From: Thelephora terrestris
Lineage: Eukaryota > Basidiomycota > Agaricomycetes > Thelephorales > Thelephoraceae
Length of the DNA: 64,000 bases
Reading direction: 5' to 3'
NCBI GenBank assembly: GCA_015956445.1
Contig: WIUZ02000006.1
Coordinates: forward strand, 2,413,001 to 2,477,000
Shown here: piece by piece, positions 1 to 12,265 of the stretch
Layout of the letters: each line of letters starts with the position of its first letter
How positions within the stretch are numbered: position 1 is the first letter of the stretch
Translations under genes and position numbers: made by a program
Notes under the pieces: model-generated
Told to the model about the DNA's origin: nothing
The model's input: the letters and a program-made list of their open reading frames with translations, nothing else
Database searches by the model: none

Positions 1-17
1 ATTGATTTTTGTGTTAG

Positions 18-1005
18 AACAGCGCCATCAAAGCCATTCGACTTTTGCCCTCGGAGGCAGCCGTCCTCGCCGTTCAGATGGACAGAATTTATGGGGTCGC
101 CTTTGAAGTTTTCCCAATTCCCATCCTTGGCACCGTCTCTAACGAGGGACTCCCCATTTCAGCCTTAACGCTGAGTCGCACCGATATCGAATCGATCAAT
201 ATCACGGACAATCCCCCCCTATTTTCCACATATCCAGACTTCGATCTTGATCCCGAGTCCCCTCCAGGTCTGATCGCGCAGACTTCGAGAACCATCTCGG
301 CCGTCTGTTTGGCCGCTGAAGACCCCGTTACGAAGAAAAGAACGTTCTGCAGGATCAGTTTACCTTCCAGACCCTGGGTAGAATCAAATCGACCCTTGCC
401 CGTTGTCCCATTCCCACTCCCACCAGAAGTCGAGGATGCCCCAGGTGGAAGAGAAGCCTTTATTCGCCAGTACGCGACCCATTACTGCCGCTTGGCCCCG
501 ACAAGGGATCTCTCTCCTATAGGATTTGCCGCCACGGATGGAAAGATGAACTGCCTCCCAGGCTCAAACCACTCGCTAGTGTATTGGAACGTGGATTCTA
601 TTCGAGAATCTTCTTCCCTTCGGGCTTTTGCGATATACTCAGCACCACCGCCAGCCATGACCGATGATGGGGATGACCCTGAAGTCGAAGAGGTCGAGGC
701 CATTATAAATGGTTTCCCGATGCGGAGGAAGAACCTGAGGATTAAACTCGTTCACATGTGGGAGGAGCTATGGAGCACCATAGCTTCCGTCCCTGCACGA
801 TGCCTCGCGTGGGACGAATGCATTGGAAGGATGTGCGTTGTGCTCGAAAACGATTCGAGAATCTTTGTGATCGACTTTTCCCAGGCACCGAAAGAGGGTA
901 TGTCCCTTACCCTTGCCTTCAGGACAAACAGCGCAGAACTTTGACCCGTCCTACCGGACTTCCCCCCCACAGATGACGGCGGGGAACGTTTGCCCATTCC
1001 CGTGA
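18..1005 (+). CDS. F-box-like protein, 3' part (5' end outside window)
   Basis: The gene enters from the left edge. An acceptor (gtgttag) precedes position 18 and the frame then stays open to about 890. I see no domain I can name with certainty. The C-terminal motif (CLAWDECIGRMCVV, then a short beta-like stretch with IFVIDF) resembles the tail of many Agaricomycete F-box proteins, which end in a WD/kelch-like half followed by an acidic linker (DDGDDPEVEEVEA). A likely last intron of 40 nt starts at the GTATGT near 899, with its acceptor near 937, which would put the stop at 1003-1005. Without that splice the frame stops at 944. The F-box itself would lie upstream of the window, so the assignment is inference. 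Confidence 0.5.
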
Positions 1006-1341
1006 GACGCTTTCAGAACCCAACTCACTCGGGCTTCTTCGGCCAGTTGTTGAACACGTTGAGGCTGTGATGGTGGCCTATACTTTATCCCTCGGCCGAG
1101 GCGAGTCTTGCGGTATCTAGACTCCCTGCTGTACCGGTAATAGAACTCAAACTTGCATGAAATCAATTTACTCCACCCCACAATTTCGGTTCACTCAGCA
1201 ACGCCCAGCACATCGTCGAATCTTCGGCTGAACGCAATCAAGGACTGTCCTAGTTTCGGATCACAGTTATGCATTAGAAAACACCGAGAAACAATGCTTT
1301 TGCTACATGGAATGTACAACAGCCGGCTGGACGCGAAAAGC
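1006..1341. other. Convergent intergenic region
   Basis: This stretch lies between the stop of the left-edge gene and the stop of SmB. I see only short chance frames and no recognisable element, so it probably contains the two 3' UTRs. Confidence 0.5.
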
Positions 1342-2102
1342 CTATTGAGGAGGGGGTTGGAAACTACAAAAATCAAGTCAAGCCAATGATGGAGGTGAAA
1401 CAGAACGATATTCACGTACCCAGGAGGGGGTCCACCAAAACCAGGTGGTGGGCCGGGTGGGAATCCAGGACCAGGCATACCAGGAGGGAAGCCTGGAGGT
1501 CGGAAACCTGGTGGGGGTCCTTGCATAGGGGGACCTAAGCCAAAGCCGCCAGGGGGACCTAAGGTGAATTGAGTGGGGCATCTCCGATAGGTTTTCTCAT
1601 CAACGCACCTGGAGGCATCATTCCCATGCCACGACCAGCAGGCATGCCTCGGCCAGGTCCGACAGGTAGCTACACCGATAAGTGGATCAGGGACACTTCC
1701 AGAAAAAACCTCCTGAGTCACGTACGGCGGATTTCTTGTCCTCGTCCACGACAGGTGGAGGCCCTTCCACGCTGAGGCTGACCACGGTCTCTCCCCGTAA
1801 AATCACGAGACCCAATGTCCTCTTGATTTCCTGCATAGCGGGGGTCTCAGTCTCGCCTGCCTTTTTCTTTGGCCTGACCCTTCTGAACTCTTCGCAATCT
1901 GCTAGAACAAGGTTCATATGTCGGTCGAATGCGAGCATCTGGCCGACGAAAGAGCGTCCATCGTTGATCGTGATCTTCATCCGCCAGTTGATTAAACTGA
2001 GCATTTTTCCGCCCTTAGCTTTTGGAGGAGGCTACGACGCGTGGAATACATCAGTATCAGTCCTAGAAAAAGGCGCGTCGTAGGCTGAAAATTGCCCACC
2101 AT
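1342..2102 (-). CDS. SMB1: Small nuclear ribonucleoprotein SmB/B' (Sm core)
   Basis: SmB is one of the seven proteins of the heteroheptameric Sm ring on the U1, U2, U4 and U5 snRNAs, needed for pre-mRNA splicing in the nucleus. Exon 2 (2031-1726) encodes the complete Sm fold. Sm1 has the INDGRSFVGQMLAFDRHMN pattern and Sm2 has LGLVILRGETVVS followed by VEGPPP, the SmB signature. Exons 3-5 (1669-1609, 1558-1420, 1363-1342) give a Gly/Pro/Met-rich tail (GPGRGMPAGRGM, then repeated PPGF) ending PPPQ. All four introns are GT-AG. The five exons sum to 531 nt, a 176-residue protein, the expected size for a fungal SmB. The initiator ATG at 2102-2100 would be a one-codon exon, joined over a 68-nt intron to PPPKAKGGKM. 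If that splice is not used, translation starts at the ATG at 2004. Confidence 0.9.
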
Positions 2103-5100
2103 GATTGCTGCACGCCTCTCTTTCTGGTCGTACGGTGAAAGGGTTTGACAAACAAGGCCAAACAGCGATCGAATGTCTCCAAGGTTTGTGTCGGGGACGC
2201 ATTGGAGCCAATATTTCTTCAACTTTGAATGCCTCGCCGCTCTTTATTGCGGATACTTTTCGCAAGATTCCGCCTCTTCCACGTTGTCTACCCACGCGTT
2301 CTCGTCTCGCGTCTGCGTCGCCATCAAGGGCCTCGCATGTTTGGTCAAAGACCAGTGCCAACTGCGAACAGCGGTGTTTAATCTCCGGTCTATTGAGCAC
2401 TTCCTAACTCGTGTCGCCGTTCCACCTGTGATGGCGCAACCTTTATACATCACCATGAATCACTGAGGAAAGTGGATCCACATCACTGGTAAGTTATCGC
2501 CCATTCCTGACTGTCGGCAGGAATCCCACAAATTCGATTCAGGGTCGGTATCGCTCTTGTTCACCAGGCATCGTTATTCAAGACTATCGCGATTTTCTCA
2601 GGCGATCACCGCGACCCGCATTTTTTTTTGGGGAGCTAGGTCCATGCCGTCGTGTAAGGGGTCTACACGAGGTACCGTGCAGGAGTACTCAGTACTATGC
2701 CAAATCTCGGACCACCTGTCATCGATCTCCCTATTACCATCAAAAATCTTTGAGATTTGAAGAATTCCAAGTCTCCGACACGGGATAACGATAACTTGGA
2801 CATGTGTTTCCAGTCTAAAATGTCCCGATTGCTGAAGATCCCCTGGTCTCAAGTAAAATCAATCGCACCTCGTGAAGTCATCGTTATCTTTCCTACTGGT
2901 TCACTGTATTTTCGCTCCGATAAAGTTCAAGGCGGAGGGGAAATGTTCCGTATCTAAGTTCAATCAACCTTTCCCGCGAGCTATCCTGTTTACTGATAAG
3001 CGGAATCCGAACAGATAGAGCGTTTATGGCAACCCATCTGAACGACCTAACAAGTCCCGCAGTTGCCTGGAACATCAAAAGGCAAAACGTCACCTCTCGT
3101 CATGGCGGCAGAGATAAGGGCGATCTGACGAAAGCACCCCGGAAGGGTCACACGCTGGGTCGTCCACAGTGGTCACAGACCCGTAAGCTCAGATCATGCG
3201 GTCGTTGGAATTCGTTCCTATAGTCAGCTGTCTGGTGAAGTGTTCCCCTTCCGGTCCCATCCCTTGGGACGATAACGTCTTTGCAATCCGTGCTATGACG
3301 AAACCACCACACCGAGGTAGAGTCAATTCAGTCAGCCACGCCGGGGTTTCGTCATTCCACAGGGTGAATGGTGGAAATTTTCTGATCATGATCTCATCCA
3401 GAAGCCGCTTGGATGTTCTTTTTCTCGCAGAATGGCCGTGTCATCTTACATTCAAGTGCATTGGGGCCGAGATCCACGCTTGACGCGTTCCTCGCAGCCT
3501 CCGCCTAACCCATATCTGAACCCTGGGAAGTTACAGATGCCCAACCTTGACAGTCACTATGATACGAAAATACAGCGAGATTGGATCAAGTGGATTCCCC
3601 CGTTTTCTTCTTCGCGATCTCTCCACGACCGTCGGAAATCTCAATGATGTTGCGTCCGTTGGCTTCCGGCAGATGCTGACTTCGGCACAACCGATACGGT
3701 TCAGCGGTACTCCATACAATTCTCTTGTACGCTTCTATTCCATCACCCCTAACGCCCGCCAGAATTCGGCTCCTCTGTGTTGACGAGCAATAGGTCATGG
3801 CTGGTGCCAAACCCAGATCTCAGATTAAGGTCCACCACATTCACTGCGGGGAAAAGTTATGACAGCCAGGCCCGGGACCCGCAGACCCTGTGAGACACCA
3901 CCCACACAGCTCTTTTGTTGACATGATAGTGGATGGTGTATTGTGTCAAGCTGCTGCATAAGGAGGACCTTTGAAGACGGTCCCTTTCTACTCGAAAGGA
4001 CTCACAGGTGCGCCCCTCGAGCGAGACAGGACACATTTCCCGAACTTAATTACAACCTGTTACAACCCATGGTCGACTCGGCATCCAGCTTCCGAGGGTT
4101 CTGATACTTTGATTATACGTCACAGTGGAAGAAAAAACACATCCTGGTTTTCGAACGTGTCCATCGTCGTGCAATACACTCTATACCCCATGAACGGGCC
4201 GGATAAATGAGTGCAATTAGGCAAATCTGGGCACCCATACATTACGATGTTCCTAGACCTCACGTGCTTCGAATCAAAGATTTCCTTCAAAGTGTTAGAA
4301 CGGGCAGAGTTCCCCACACCCTCCCAGACCCCCTCGGAGTTATCGGCACGTATAGATCACGGCGCAGAAATTTCCCGTTGGTGTCGGGCCAAGTCGAGCG
4401 TCGACGCAGATATTCCGAGAACTTTTCAAAGGCTGGGGTAGGCAGTGCTTATCAACCTCATCGCCGCGCTCAGAATCTCCACTCACATGTCACGGCATAA
4501 GCAAGGAAATCCTATCCTGGTTTCCTGGACACGGTCTATCTTTTGCAACACACGTTGTAAAACTAATCACCATCCCCTGAGTCCTCCAAATATATTCCAT
4601 ATCTCACTCGGATACAAGGCATACAGGCCGCGATAGAAACGAGCCTACCCAAAATGATAGAATACTGAAATCAACGCTGGGTTTAAAGGCTTCTCGACGT
4701 TAGTTAGGGAGTCCAGCGACGACCAAAAGCCCCACCACAACAAATTTCCGAAGGTCCCGCGCACACTTGCCACCAGGATTGAGGTGGAGCATCAAGGAGA
4801 TCTGTAAATATTCCCCGCTAGGAGTTTGAATGAGTAACTAGCACGATCAGAAACCAGGGACGTACTCCAATAGTGTCACAGATCCATGCAACCCGGTTAA
4901 TGCTTGTGATGTGCGGTGCCTGAGGTCCTACGATCTTGGATTCGGTCGCGAAGAACCCACGGCCACAGATGCGTTCGTCCAAGGTTACGTTTTGGAAGCA
5001 AATGCCTGCACAAGGCAGGATCCGGTAGGAGGTATTTCTGTTGCGCGAGGGTACACAGCTTCGGATCTTCTAGCCTGGCTCCACAAGAGAGAGTAGGCCG

Positions 5101-5875
5101 TCCAGCTGATCCACGAGTCCCCCAGTGCCCTCTGTCTACTCATCTACCAGCTCGAGCTGGAATGGCGTTCAGAGTTTGGCAGGGGCGTCATCTGCGAGCG
5201 AAAGGTTAGCGCTGAGTAGTAAGGAGTTGGACGTAACCTCCGCTTCTTTTACTCTTGTGAAGCTTTGAAGTTGATCATGATCGACGACTTTAGGCATCCC
5301 CTCCAGGCTGGAATCCAGCCTCGAATTAAGAGGCGAGAAGGACGCGATTTAGAAGGGAACGATATCTAGGGGGACGACGATAATCTAGTTAACGAGTCAT
5401 GCGTTCAGAGGGTTTCAAACGTCCATGCACAGGCGTTGAATATCCCTCGCACATGGCTGTCAGCAAGAAGAATACGAAATAAATGACAGATGGACACAAG
5501 TCACCAACCCCCCACCTGATAATCAAGATAGAAACTGTCACAACATGCCGTGAAGACCCCCGTCGTCCGGTGCGAGTCCCGCCCAAGGCCCTAGACCTGT
5601 GCAGAATTGTACCCCATGATATACCAGATAAAGCCAGTGTCTCCAACGAATGGCCTAGCTTTCGTCAGACCAAAAAAAGTCATCAAGAACAATTATTTGC
5701 AAGACCACAACGCTATGCAACCTTGCAGAGGTAAGTATGAGATATTATAAGCAAGGGATCAATGAAACCTATTGGTGGGGATACGAATGTAGACCGCTGG
5801 TGTTGGTTTCCGCGACAGAGATGAACACTATGGTCTCATAGATGGTGCCTTGGCTTAAAATTGCCATTCAGTAGC
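2103..5875. other. Anonymous 3.8 kb stretch without a recognisable gene
   Basis: No frame longer than about 120 codons is present, and none of the short translations resembles a family I know. I could not assemble a multi-exon gene. No terminal repeats, tandem arrays, tRNA or rRNA were seen. Base composition looks like that of the neighbouring genes. It could be a decayed element, a long 5' regulatory region, a non-coding RNA locus or a gene of tiny exons; the sequence does not decide. Confidence 0.4.
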
Positions 5876-6829
5876 TCATCCCATCAATATGCGAGGGAGG
5901 CGTTCAAGATATTCTGGAGTCGCGGGTCCCACGACACCGATTTCTCCGTCCCACTCTTGCAACTCTTCAACTGCCCATCTCCACCGCTAAGACATAAGTA
6001 AGAATCGCGCACAAATCGCCGTGATTGTAAGGACTCACCAGGTACCGGCGCAACTCCTTATCATCTGAAAAGACCTTCTTCCATTCCCCCCTCCCCATGC
6101 AGAAAATTCTGTACGAATCCAAAGCATATTTGCCACTCCCAGGATAGTGAGAAACATGGGTCGGAGGGTATTCGATAGTTCTTTTATCCTTGACGACCTT
6201 TGACTTGTAAACCAACCGCGGGTTCGGCGGATACTCCATGTACATCTTGGAGAGGACTATCAACCTGCGCGCCCGCATGTTCGAAAGTCCCAAGTGATGA
6301 AGAAGCGCCTCCAACGTCTCAAAGTCAGCTGAGGGTCGACGAAAGAGCCACAGATTCAGCGAAGGATCTTGGGGACATCGGGGCAATACCCACCGCTTGC
6401 GAGCTCCTCCGGGGTCGGCCAGCGTGTGACTATATGCCAGAAGACTGGGAGCGCAACTTTCCCTGACGTCTTGTTCAAGAGCGTTGTGGCTATCAACAGT
6501 TTCCATGGATCACCTTGAACCGCTTCTGGGTACTCAGGAGTTCTCCGTTAGTTTCGGGTGGATGTGGAAGGGGGTGGGGATATACCTTGCACTAGCCTCG
6601 GTTTCGCAAGATAAACGATAGTATACAAGTTGGCAAATGTCCGAAAACCGCCTTCGTCGTTGTGGGACAAGAACGATCTCTCCGCCTCTTCCTCCAGAGC
6701 TAGGTCTGGAGGAGGCGGATTGCATCTAATTTCCTTGCTAGGGATTGAATCGACTGGAAAATACTTCGAAAGGACGCCTGCTACGAGGGGAACACCGTCC
6801 TTGCGCTTGGATTTGAGGGCTTTTGGCAT
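5876..6829 (-). CDS. MBD4-like (HhH-GPD) T:G mismatch DNA glycosylase
   Basis: This enzyme family removes T or U opposite G, starting base-excision repair of deaminated cytosine in the nucleus. Four exons sum in frame to 777 nt (258 residues): 6829-6593, 6532-6394, 6328-6039 and 5986-5876. Exon 2 opens the catalytic fold (DPWKLLIATTLLNKTSGK). Exon 3 carries LGLSNMRARRLIVLSK, the hairpin (YPGSGKYALDS) and the catalytic aspartate in ALDSYRIFC, aligned with Asp560 of human MBD4. The end (WRWAVEELQEWDG) matches the family. Exon 1 is hydrophilic and holds no methyl-CpG-binding domain, as usual in fungal homologues. The first donor is the least certain point: the frame demands a GTGCAA site at 6592, whereas the nicer GTATAT a few bases on breaks the frame. 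Confidence 0.88.
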
Positions 6830-7097
6830 CGGCTGAGGGCCCCCGTAAGTGAACGGCGGAGAGGTGCATGAGAGCGCGATGGCAGAATCCGCGCCTGTGC
6901 CGTCACAGCCTTGTCGATCGCGAGCTTCTTAGGTAAGATCGTCTCCGGACAGCTCAGGATAGTGAAAACTACATATATACATGAGAGAGCGTGCCCCATA
7001 GTGATCAAAGTGCTAGACCGGGTATCGATGTGTAGTATACAACGTTGTTGGTGAAATCATGCAGATATGATCAACGAGGCGAGCCCTATGGTATGCT

Positions 7098-10000
7098 CTA
7101 ACGAGGAGTTGTCATCGGGGACACATTCGGAGATGGACTGTAACGTGGGCTATTGTGAGGTCTGGGAGAAACCGGAAGGCCGGCTCGCAACATCTTGGGT
7201 TCGTTGTTGGTAGCGCAAACATTGACGTTCAGCCCACGAGACGCCGCTATGTTCGAGGCCCTGGAATTGTTCAAGTTGGTGGTGGCGGACGTTTCTGCGT
7301 CGCGACCTCCCTCTGCAGAATCAGTTCCATTGTCTTCTTGCGCCAGCGAGTCATCCTCTCCGTCGGAATCCTCCGATGGCGGCACTGTGCCAAGCAAAAG
7401 TAAGAAACTGTCGGAAAATATGCTGTGGTTCTAACCTCCAAGGGACCGACCAGCCAGACCAAGCAACTGGTCTGCTGCGGCGTCTGAGTAGTGCCTACTG
7501 TTTCTTCTTGCGGGAGAGTCGTCTGACTCTTCCCCGGGCGTTCCGCTTTCGTCTACGTTGAAAACTCGATTGAACTCTCCGAGCATGAGACTGAACACCC
7601 CCGCGGGGATTCCTAGTGTTGGACTGAACACAATTCCAACGTTTCGCATAGTCATCTTGTTGACGTTTGAGTTCTGGACGATAAGGATCAAGTGAGCGGT
7701 GAGCGCCCGAAGGAGTGAATAGTTCGCCAGAGGGAGTTGCGATATCAGGCAGGACAGTTCTTTTATTCTTTCCTGGGCATCGACGAAATCTTTGGAGGCG
7801 CTGATAAGTCACGCAACCCACTTTGAGACCTCATACTCACCTATCACAGAGAGGAACCTCGTGTGGAGTTCACGGGTCAAAATACTCGCGGGAAGCTCAC
7901 GCATGAAAGTCTTGAGCAATCCTGCAATGGCATGCGGGTCCCAGTATTCATCCGAAGCGAGTAAATCGACGTCTCCCTCTATGAATGGGTTTACACCGGA
8001 ACACAACGGTGAATATGAAGATCACAGACGTACCTGAGTTGAAGCGATCTTTGAGACTCTTGATGACCGCTGAGCTGCCGCTGAGCCTATAAATACCCTC
8101 CTCTTGATCCGCCTTCTTGAACTCTAGATATTGAATACACCTGAAAACGATGGCAGGTAGATTGGCGATCTGGGCAATCTCGAGGGACTCTTCCAAGGTG
8201 GTTCCAAACACCGTACGCTGAGGTTGAGGTTGAACGGGAGCAGGGGTTTTCTCTGTGGATGAGGGAACCATTAATCGGGGGGACCGATGGGGATGTAAAA
8301 TGGTGCGCACCGTTAGGTCTTCCGAATCCCCAGAACATTTTCGACTTTGATTTCTCCCTGCGATCACTACCGGGGGTTAACTGTTCCGCAGTATCCTTTT
8401 CCTTGTCCTTCCCGCTGGCCCCGAATATATACCCTGCTGGGATCGGCGCCCCTCTAATCGGAGCGGATATCTTGACTTTCCCGTTTTGGTCAACTCTTGG
8501 TGTGTGAATATCGGGAGAAGACGATCTACCATCGAGGGAAGCCTTTGGCATATTTGAGGATACCTTAATGTGCTGAACAGAACGCCTTTTATCTCTTTCC
8601 TTCGCTCGGCGATACTCTGGGGACGAGGTTGAATGGTTGATTGGGGGATGAGGAGGCCGAGACGGTGTCCCTTTGTTATCAGGGCCTCCGTCGTCGTGGC
8701 CTAGTGATGACTGTGACCGAGGGACGGAAAAAGCGTGATTATCACCGTCCAACGGCGAGGATGAGGGTAATGAGGTCGAAGTTGGGGCCTCCAAAGGGCT
8801 ATTGTCCTCCTCTCGAAGGGCTCCGTGCGTTGGGCGTCCAGCATCATCCCGTGAGTATCCCCGTTGTTTGCCAGGGACCAGTGTTTGTTCGGAATATCCA
8901 ACGGAACTTGTGCTGGAACGGGGTTGCGCAGAATCAAGGCCAGTGGCCAAAGCCACGGACGTCACGATCGGGGAGAGTCCGCTGGAGTAAGTGGACGACG
9001 ACGACGACAAAAGGGTTTGTTGGTCATCGTGGTAGCCACCGTTGACGTGTCGAACAAGAACTTCCACCCAGCTATCACGTTCCCCGTCACTTTCTGCACA
9101 AAGGACGTGACGAGGGTTTGTAGAGGCAGATTGCGCCTTCTTCGCTTCGATAACTAAGAACGCGTGCCTATACTCGTTATCTTCGTCAACGCTCTGGGAA
9201 GTGCCTGCGCGTTGTTGCCGCCCGATCTGTGCTCCCGTTATCGTAATCGAACCCAGGTGTGCACCACCCCTCTGAGTGAAAAATTAGTGATACGACAGCA
9301 CATTCGGTAAGGAGACCGCACCGATTCATAGTACTCCAGGACAGAGCCCTGAAGAACAAAATATCTCCGCTTCCATCCACCAAAGTTTTTGCCCCGCTTG
9401 GTCAAGTAGCCCTCTTTGTATCCAGCGGAGGCAACGGGTTGACGAGCACGAACTATGTCAGATGTGAAAAATGCAGCAATTTCGTTTCGGTCTTTGACTG
9501 GGAGCAAAAGAATTGCCTGGAGATACTTCTCCAGTGCGACCTTTACGAATGAGCGGAGGACATGAGCTTGACGTTGCCCCATGCGGAAAAACGAACTTAC
9601 CTTTCGCTGGTCCACCTTGGCGGGAGCATGATCTCGCCATAATTTGCTCTCCGGTAAGGAAGGCATTTTCTTGCCGAAATTCCGGTTCGCGGACCTGACC
9701 TTTTGGTCCAACGAGATAAAATCGGAGTACATTTTTTCAATTTTCCAAGGTTCCTTCCCAGATCCGGGATCTACTATGATCACAAACGATAGGACCTCTT
9801 TGCCACGGTCATTAGGGCGAATTGACGAATGCGAAACCTGCACCCTCGTCATTGGAAAGTCTGAAACTAGGAGAGGAAGTTGTCGAAACTGGGGTTGGAC
9901 GTTGACCGGGGAGTCGATGGATCGCTTTTGCCTATGGTGGGACCTGGGATGATGATTGGGAGGATTGGAAGGATTAGAAGATTGGAAAGATGTTGTGCTT

Positions 10001-11317
10001 GCGGTAGGGTCTACTTTTGTGCTTACGGCACTTGTTGTGTGTTCTGAATGTATGCTGGCTTGGTCTGGAGCATTGGAAAGTGAGTAAACGCTAGAAGCGG
10101 CTGGAGGGTGAGAAGTTGGAGGCATCGGGAAGTCCTCCACGCTCTGGGAAGAGGGTTTATCCGCTTCAAATTCTCCATCGGATAGCGAACCTTCACTACC
10201 AGTTGCGTCACCATTCATGCTCTCATCCATGTCCAAAAATTCCCCTTCGGCACTATCAGTTTGAGTCTGATCGTCCCTAGTCTCCGACGTAGACACCTGT
10301 GATGGTGATTCGGATCTCACGTCGGTTGGTTTGGACTTGAAGGAGGAAATGAGGGGGCTGTGGGCCGGAGACTCTCCAATTGTAGCGATGTAACGTTTCG
10401 CTTCTTCGGGCAGAGAAATCCTAGATTCCCGAGAAAGTCCTGGGGGTCGCAATGGGTCTGTACTTTGCGATAATGAATTTGCGAGGTGATTGGGTTGTAA
10501 AAGATCGCCAGGTGAGGTGGGGGGTATACTGAGAAACAAATTGGGAAGTGTGGAAGTAGGCGGTGACGAAACAACAGTCGTGTACGATTGGGCTGAAGTG
10601 AGCGCGGGAGAGACCGTGTACGATGCAGGAGAGAGGGTAGGAACAGAGCTGGAAGTTTGGGGCCCGTTAATGGGTTGCGTGTTAAGATGTAAAATCGGCG
10701 GGGTGGAAGAGGATCCTTGAGACTCAGCGTGAACAGCGACAGTTGGACGAGCGGGGTCATTAGGAGAAGGGGTTATGCGAGGGCGTGGAACTGTGAAAGG
10801 AAAAAGTAAGCCAGACACGCCAAAGGTCCTGCATAGGACGCATACCGGAGTCCTCAGACTGATGTCTAACCATGGTCTGCCTCAAATCTTCTGGGGTATT
10901 GGCCTTAAGCTGCTGGTCCGACCTCAAACCAGAATGCGACGAAGAAGATTTGAGGGTGTTTCCAGGATTGCTTCCCTTGCTCGCTTTCTGTCTCTTGAGA
11001 ATTTGGTCCGGGTTTTCGCCAAGGGAAGTTAATCTTGCTTTAAAGGTATCTCTCTCCGACCGAACTCGCTCCAGCTCCTTCAATATCTGGCTATAGCCTG
11101 ACCGTTGCTTCTCGACAAGTTTCCAAAGCTGGGAGTTTTGAGACGATAATACGTTTCTCTCCGAGATGACCTGCTCGAGAGCGGCTATTGGGGGATTCGG
11201 CGTTGAGGTATACGATGAGAGCACGCCAGCGAGAGTGACAACGGTTTCGTCGCCGTCTCCACACGTTTGCGCTGGTCCCGCACTCGTAGGTTTTGGAGCG
11301 CCTAGACCGCTAGACAT
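7098..11317 (-). CDS. PX-PH-RhoGAP protein, BEM3-like Rho/Cdc42 GTPase-activating protein
   Basis: It should accelerate GTP hydrolysis on Cdc42/Rho at the cell cortex and endomembranes, affecting polarity. The domain order is clear on the minus strand. An N-terminal coiled coil (LEQVISERNVLSSQNSQLWK, about 11.2 kb) is followed by a long Ser/Pro-rich acidic linker, a PX domain (KMYSDFISLDQKVRS, about 9.7 kb) and a PH domain split by an intron (KEGYLTKRGKNFGGWKRRYF then RDSWVEVLVRHV). After another Ser-rich linker comes the RhoGAP domain (8.2-7.6 kb) with the arginine finger in EEGIYRLSG and the later NVGIVFSPTLGIP helix. The tail is acidic and ends MTTPR. Introns interrupt PH and GAP. PX-PH-RhoGAP order is the Bem3 arrangement. 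The start is taken at the ATG of MSSGLGAPKP; another in-frame ATG lies 24 codons upstream at 11389. Confidence 0.9.
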
Positions 11318-11456
11318 GACGAGGAAAGGAGCGTCGGGACGACCCCAGGCCGAAAGAAGGGGAGAAGGCGAGAGAGATGCTTTGATCAAAACGCGAAATC
11401 TGCCAAGTCGAGTCCCATGTGACGCATCTGCGCTCTTTACATTCTCATTTTCTCGT

Positions 11457-12265
11457 CTATTCTACTTTTAATTTTACATCAACACCTTGTGCGCGAGGTT
11501 TACGTCGAAGGCGACCTCCTTTGGGTTTTGATCGCCTAGAATTCCATAGGATGAACAAGACACCTTCTGCGATAGCAACAAGCAAGGCAAACAAAAGCGA
11601 AAGCAGTGTCCGCTGTGAATTCAAGGGCGATATCAGATGGGACAGGACATCGACTAGAGCGAGTATATGCGCACCCATTCATTTCGCCAGCCAGCCACGC
11701 CGGCAGCATACCACGTCGCGGCCCCAGAGCCAACAATACTAAGGAGTGCATTAACCAAGGTTACCACTGCCTTCTTGTCGGCGATTTCCCGTCGTGCATC
11801 CGCCAGTGGGTCATTGGTTTCCGGCTTATGAGCTGGAAATTTGCGGTCGGGAGATGTGATTGTCCCTGCGAGCAGCGAAACCATCTCATATGAGCGGGGG
11901 TTGAGTGAGTTTGCTGACAGCGCAGCTGTACCCTCCACCGTCCTTGTCCATTTCGAGATTGAGTAGAGTAGGGAGTAAGGGACGACTGGAGTGGACGTCG
12001 TCGCGAAGTCCCCTGGTGCCGCTGTTGATGAAGGCGATGGGGGTGGTGGCAGCGATGGAATGAGGGCGGAAAAGTGGGTAGGAAGAATCCGCTTGAGCGG
12101 CTCGAGCCTATCAGCCAAATCGCGAGTGAGCGAGATATTCGCACCGACGCCGACGTGGTCGACGTTGTTGCTGTTCTTGTCGTCGACGACCATGACTTCG
12201 ACCTCCGCCGCCGCAACTCCCGAGTCTAACATAAACAGCCTATTTTGCTCTATAACGCCCGCCAC
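11457..12265 (-). CDS. VMA12/VPH2-like (TMEM199-type) V-ATPase assembly factor of the ER
   Basis: Vma12 with Vma22 helps assemble the V0 sector of the vacuolar ATPase in the endoplasmic reticulum. Two exons (12265-11675 and 11612-11457) joined over a 62-nt GT-AG intron give up to 248 residues. The C-terminal half has two membrane segments: VVTLVNALLSIVGSGAATWY with AAGVAGW, and, across the splice, TLLSLLFALLVAIAEGVLFI. A basic tail (RRSKPKGGRLRRK) follows, the Vma12 layout. Upstream lies a soluble cytosolic region with a proline-rich loop. Possible starts are the ATGs at 12265, 12232 and 12193; the last shares bases with the start codon of the divergent ataxin-10 gene. The name rests on membrane topology and motifs seen by eye. 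Confidence 0.82.

Noticed and set aside
8641-9045. 134-codon plus-strand frame inside the RhoGAP gene
   Set aside because: Antisense shadow of the Ser-rich linker; no motif.
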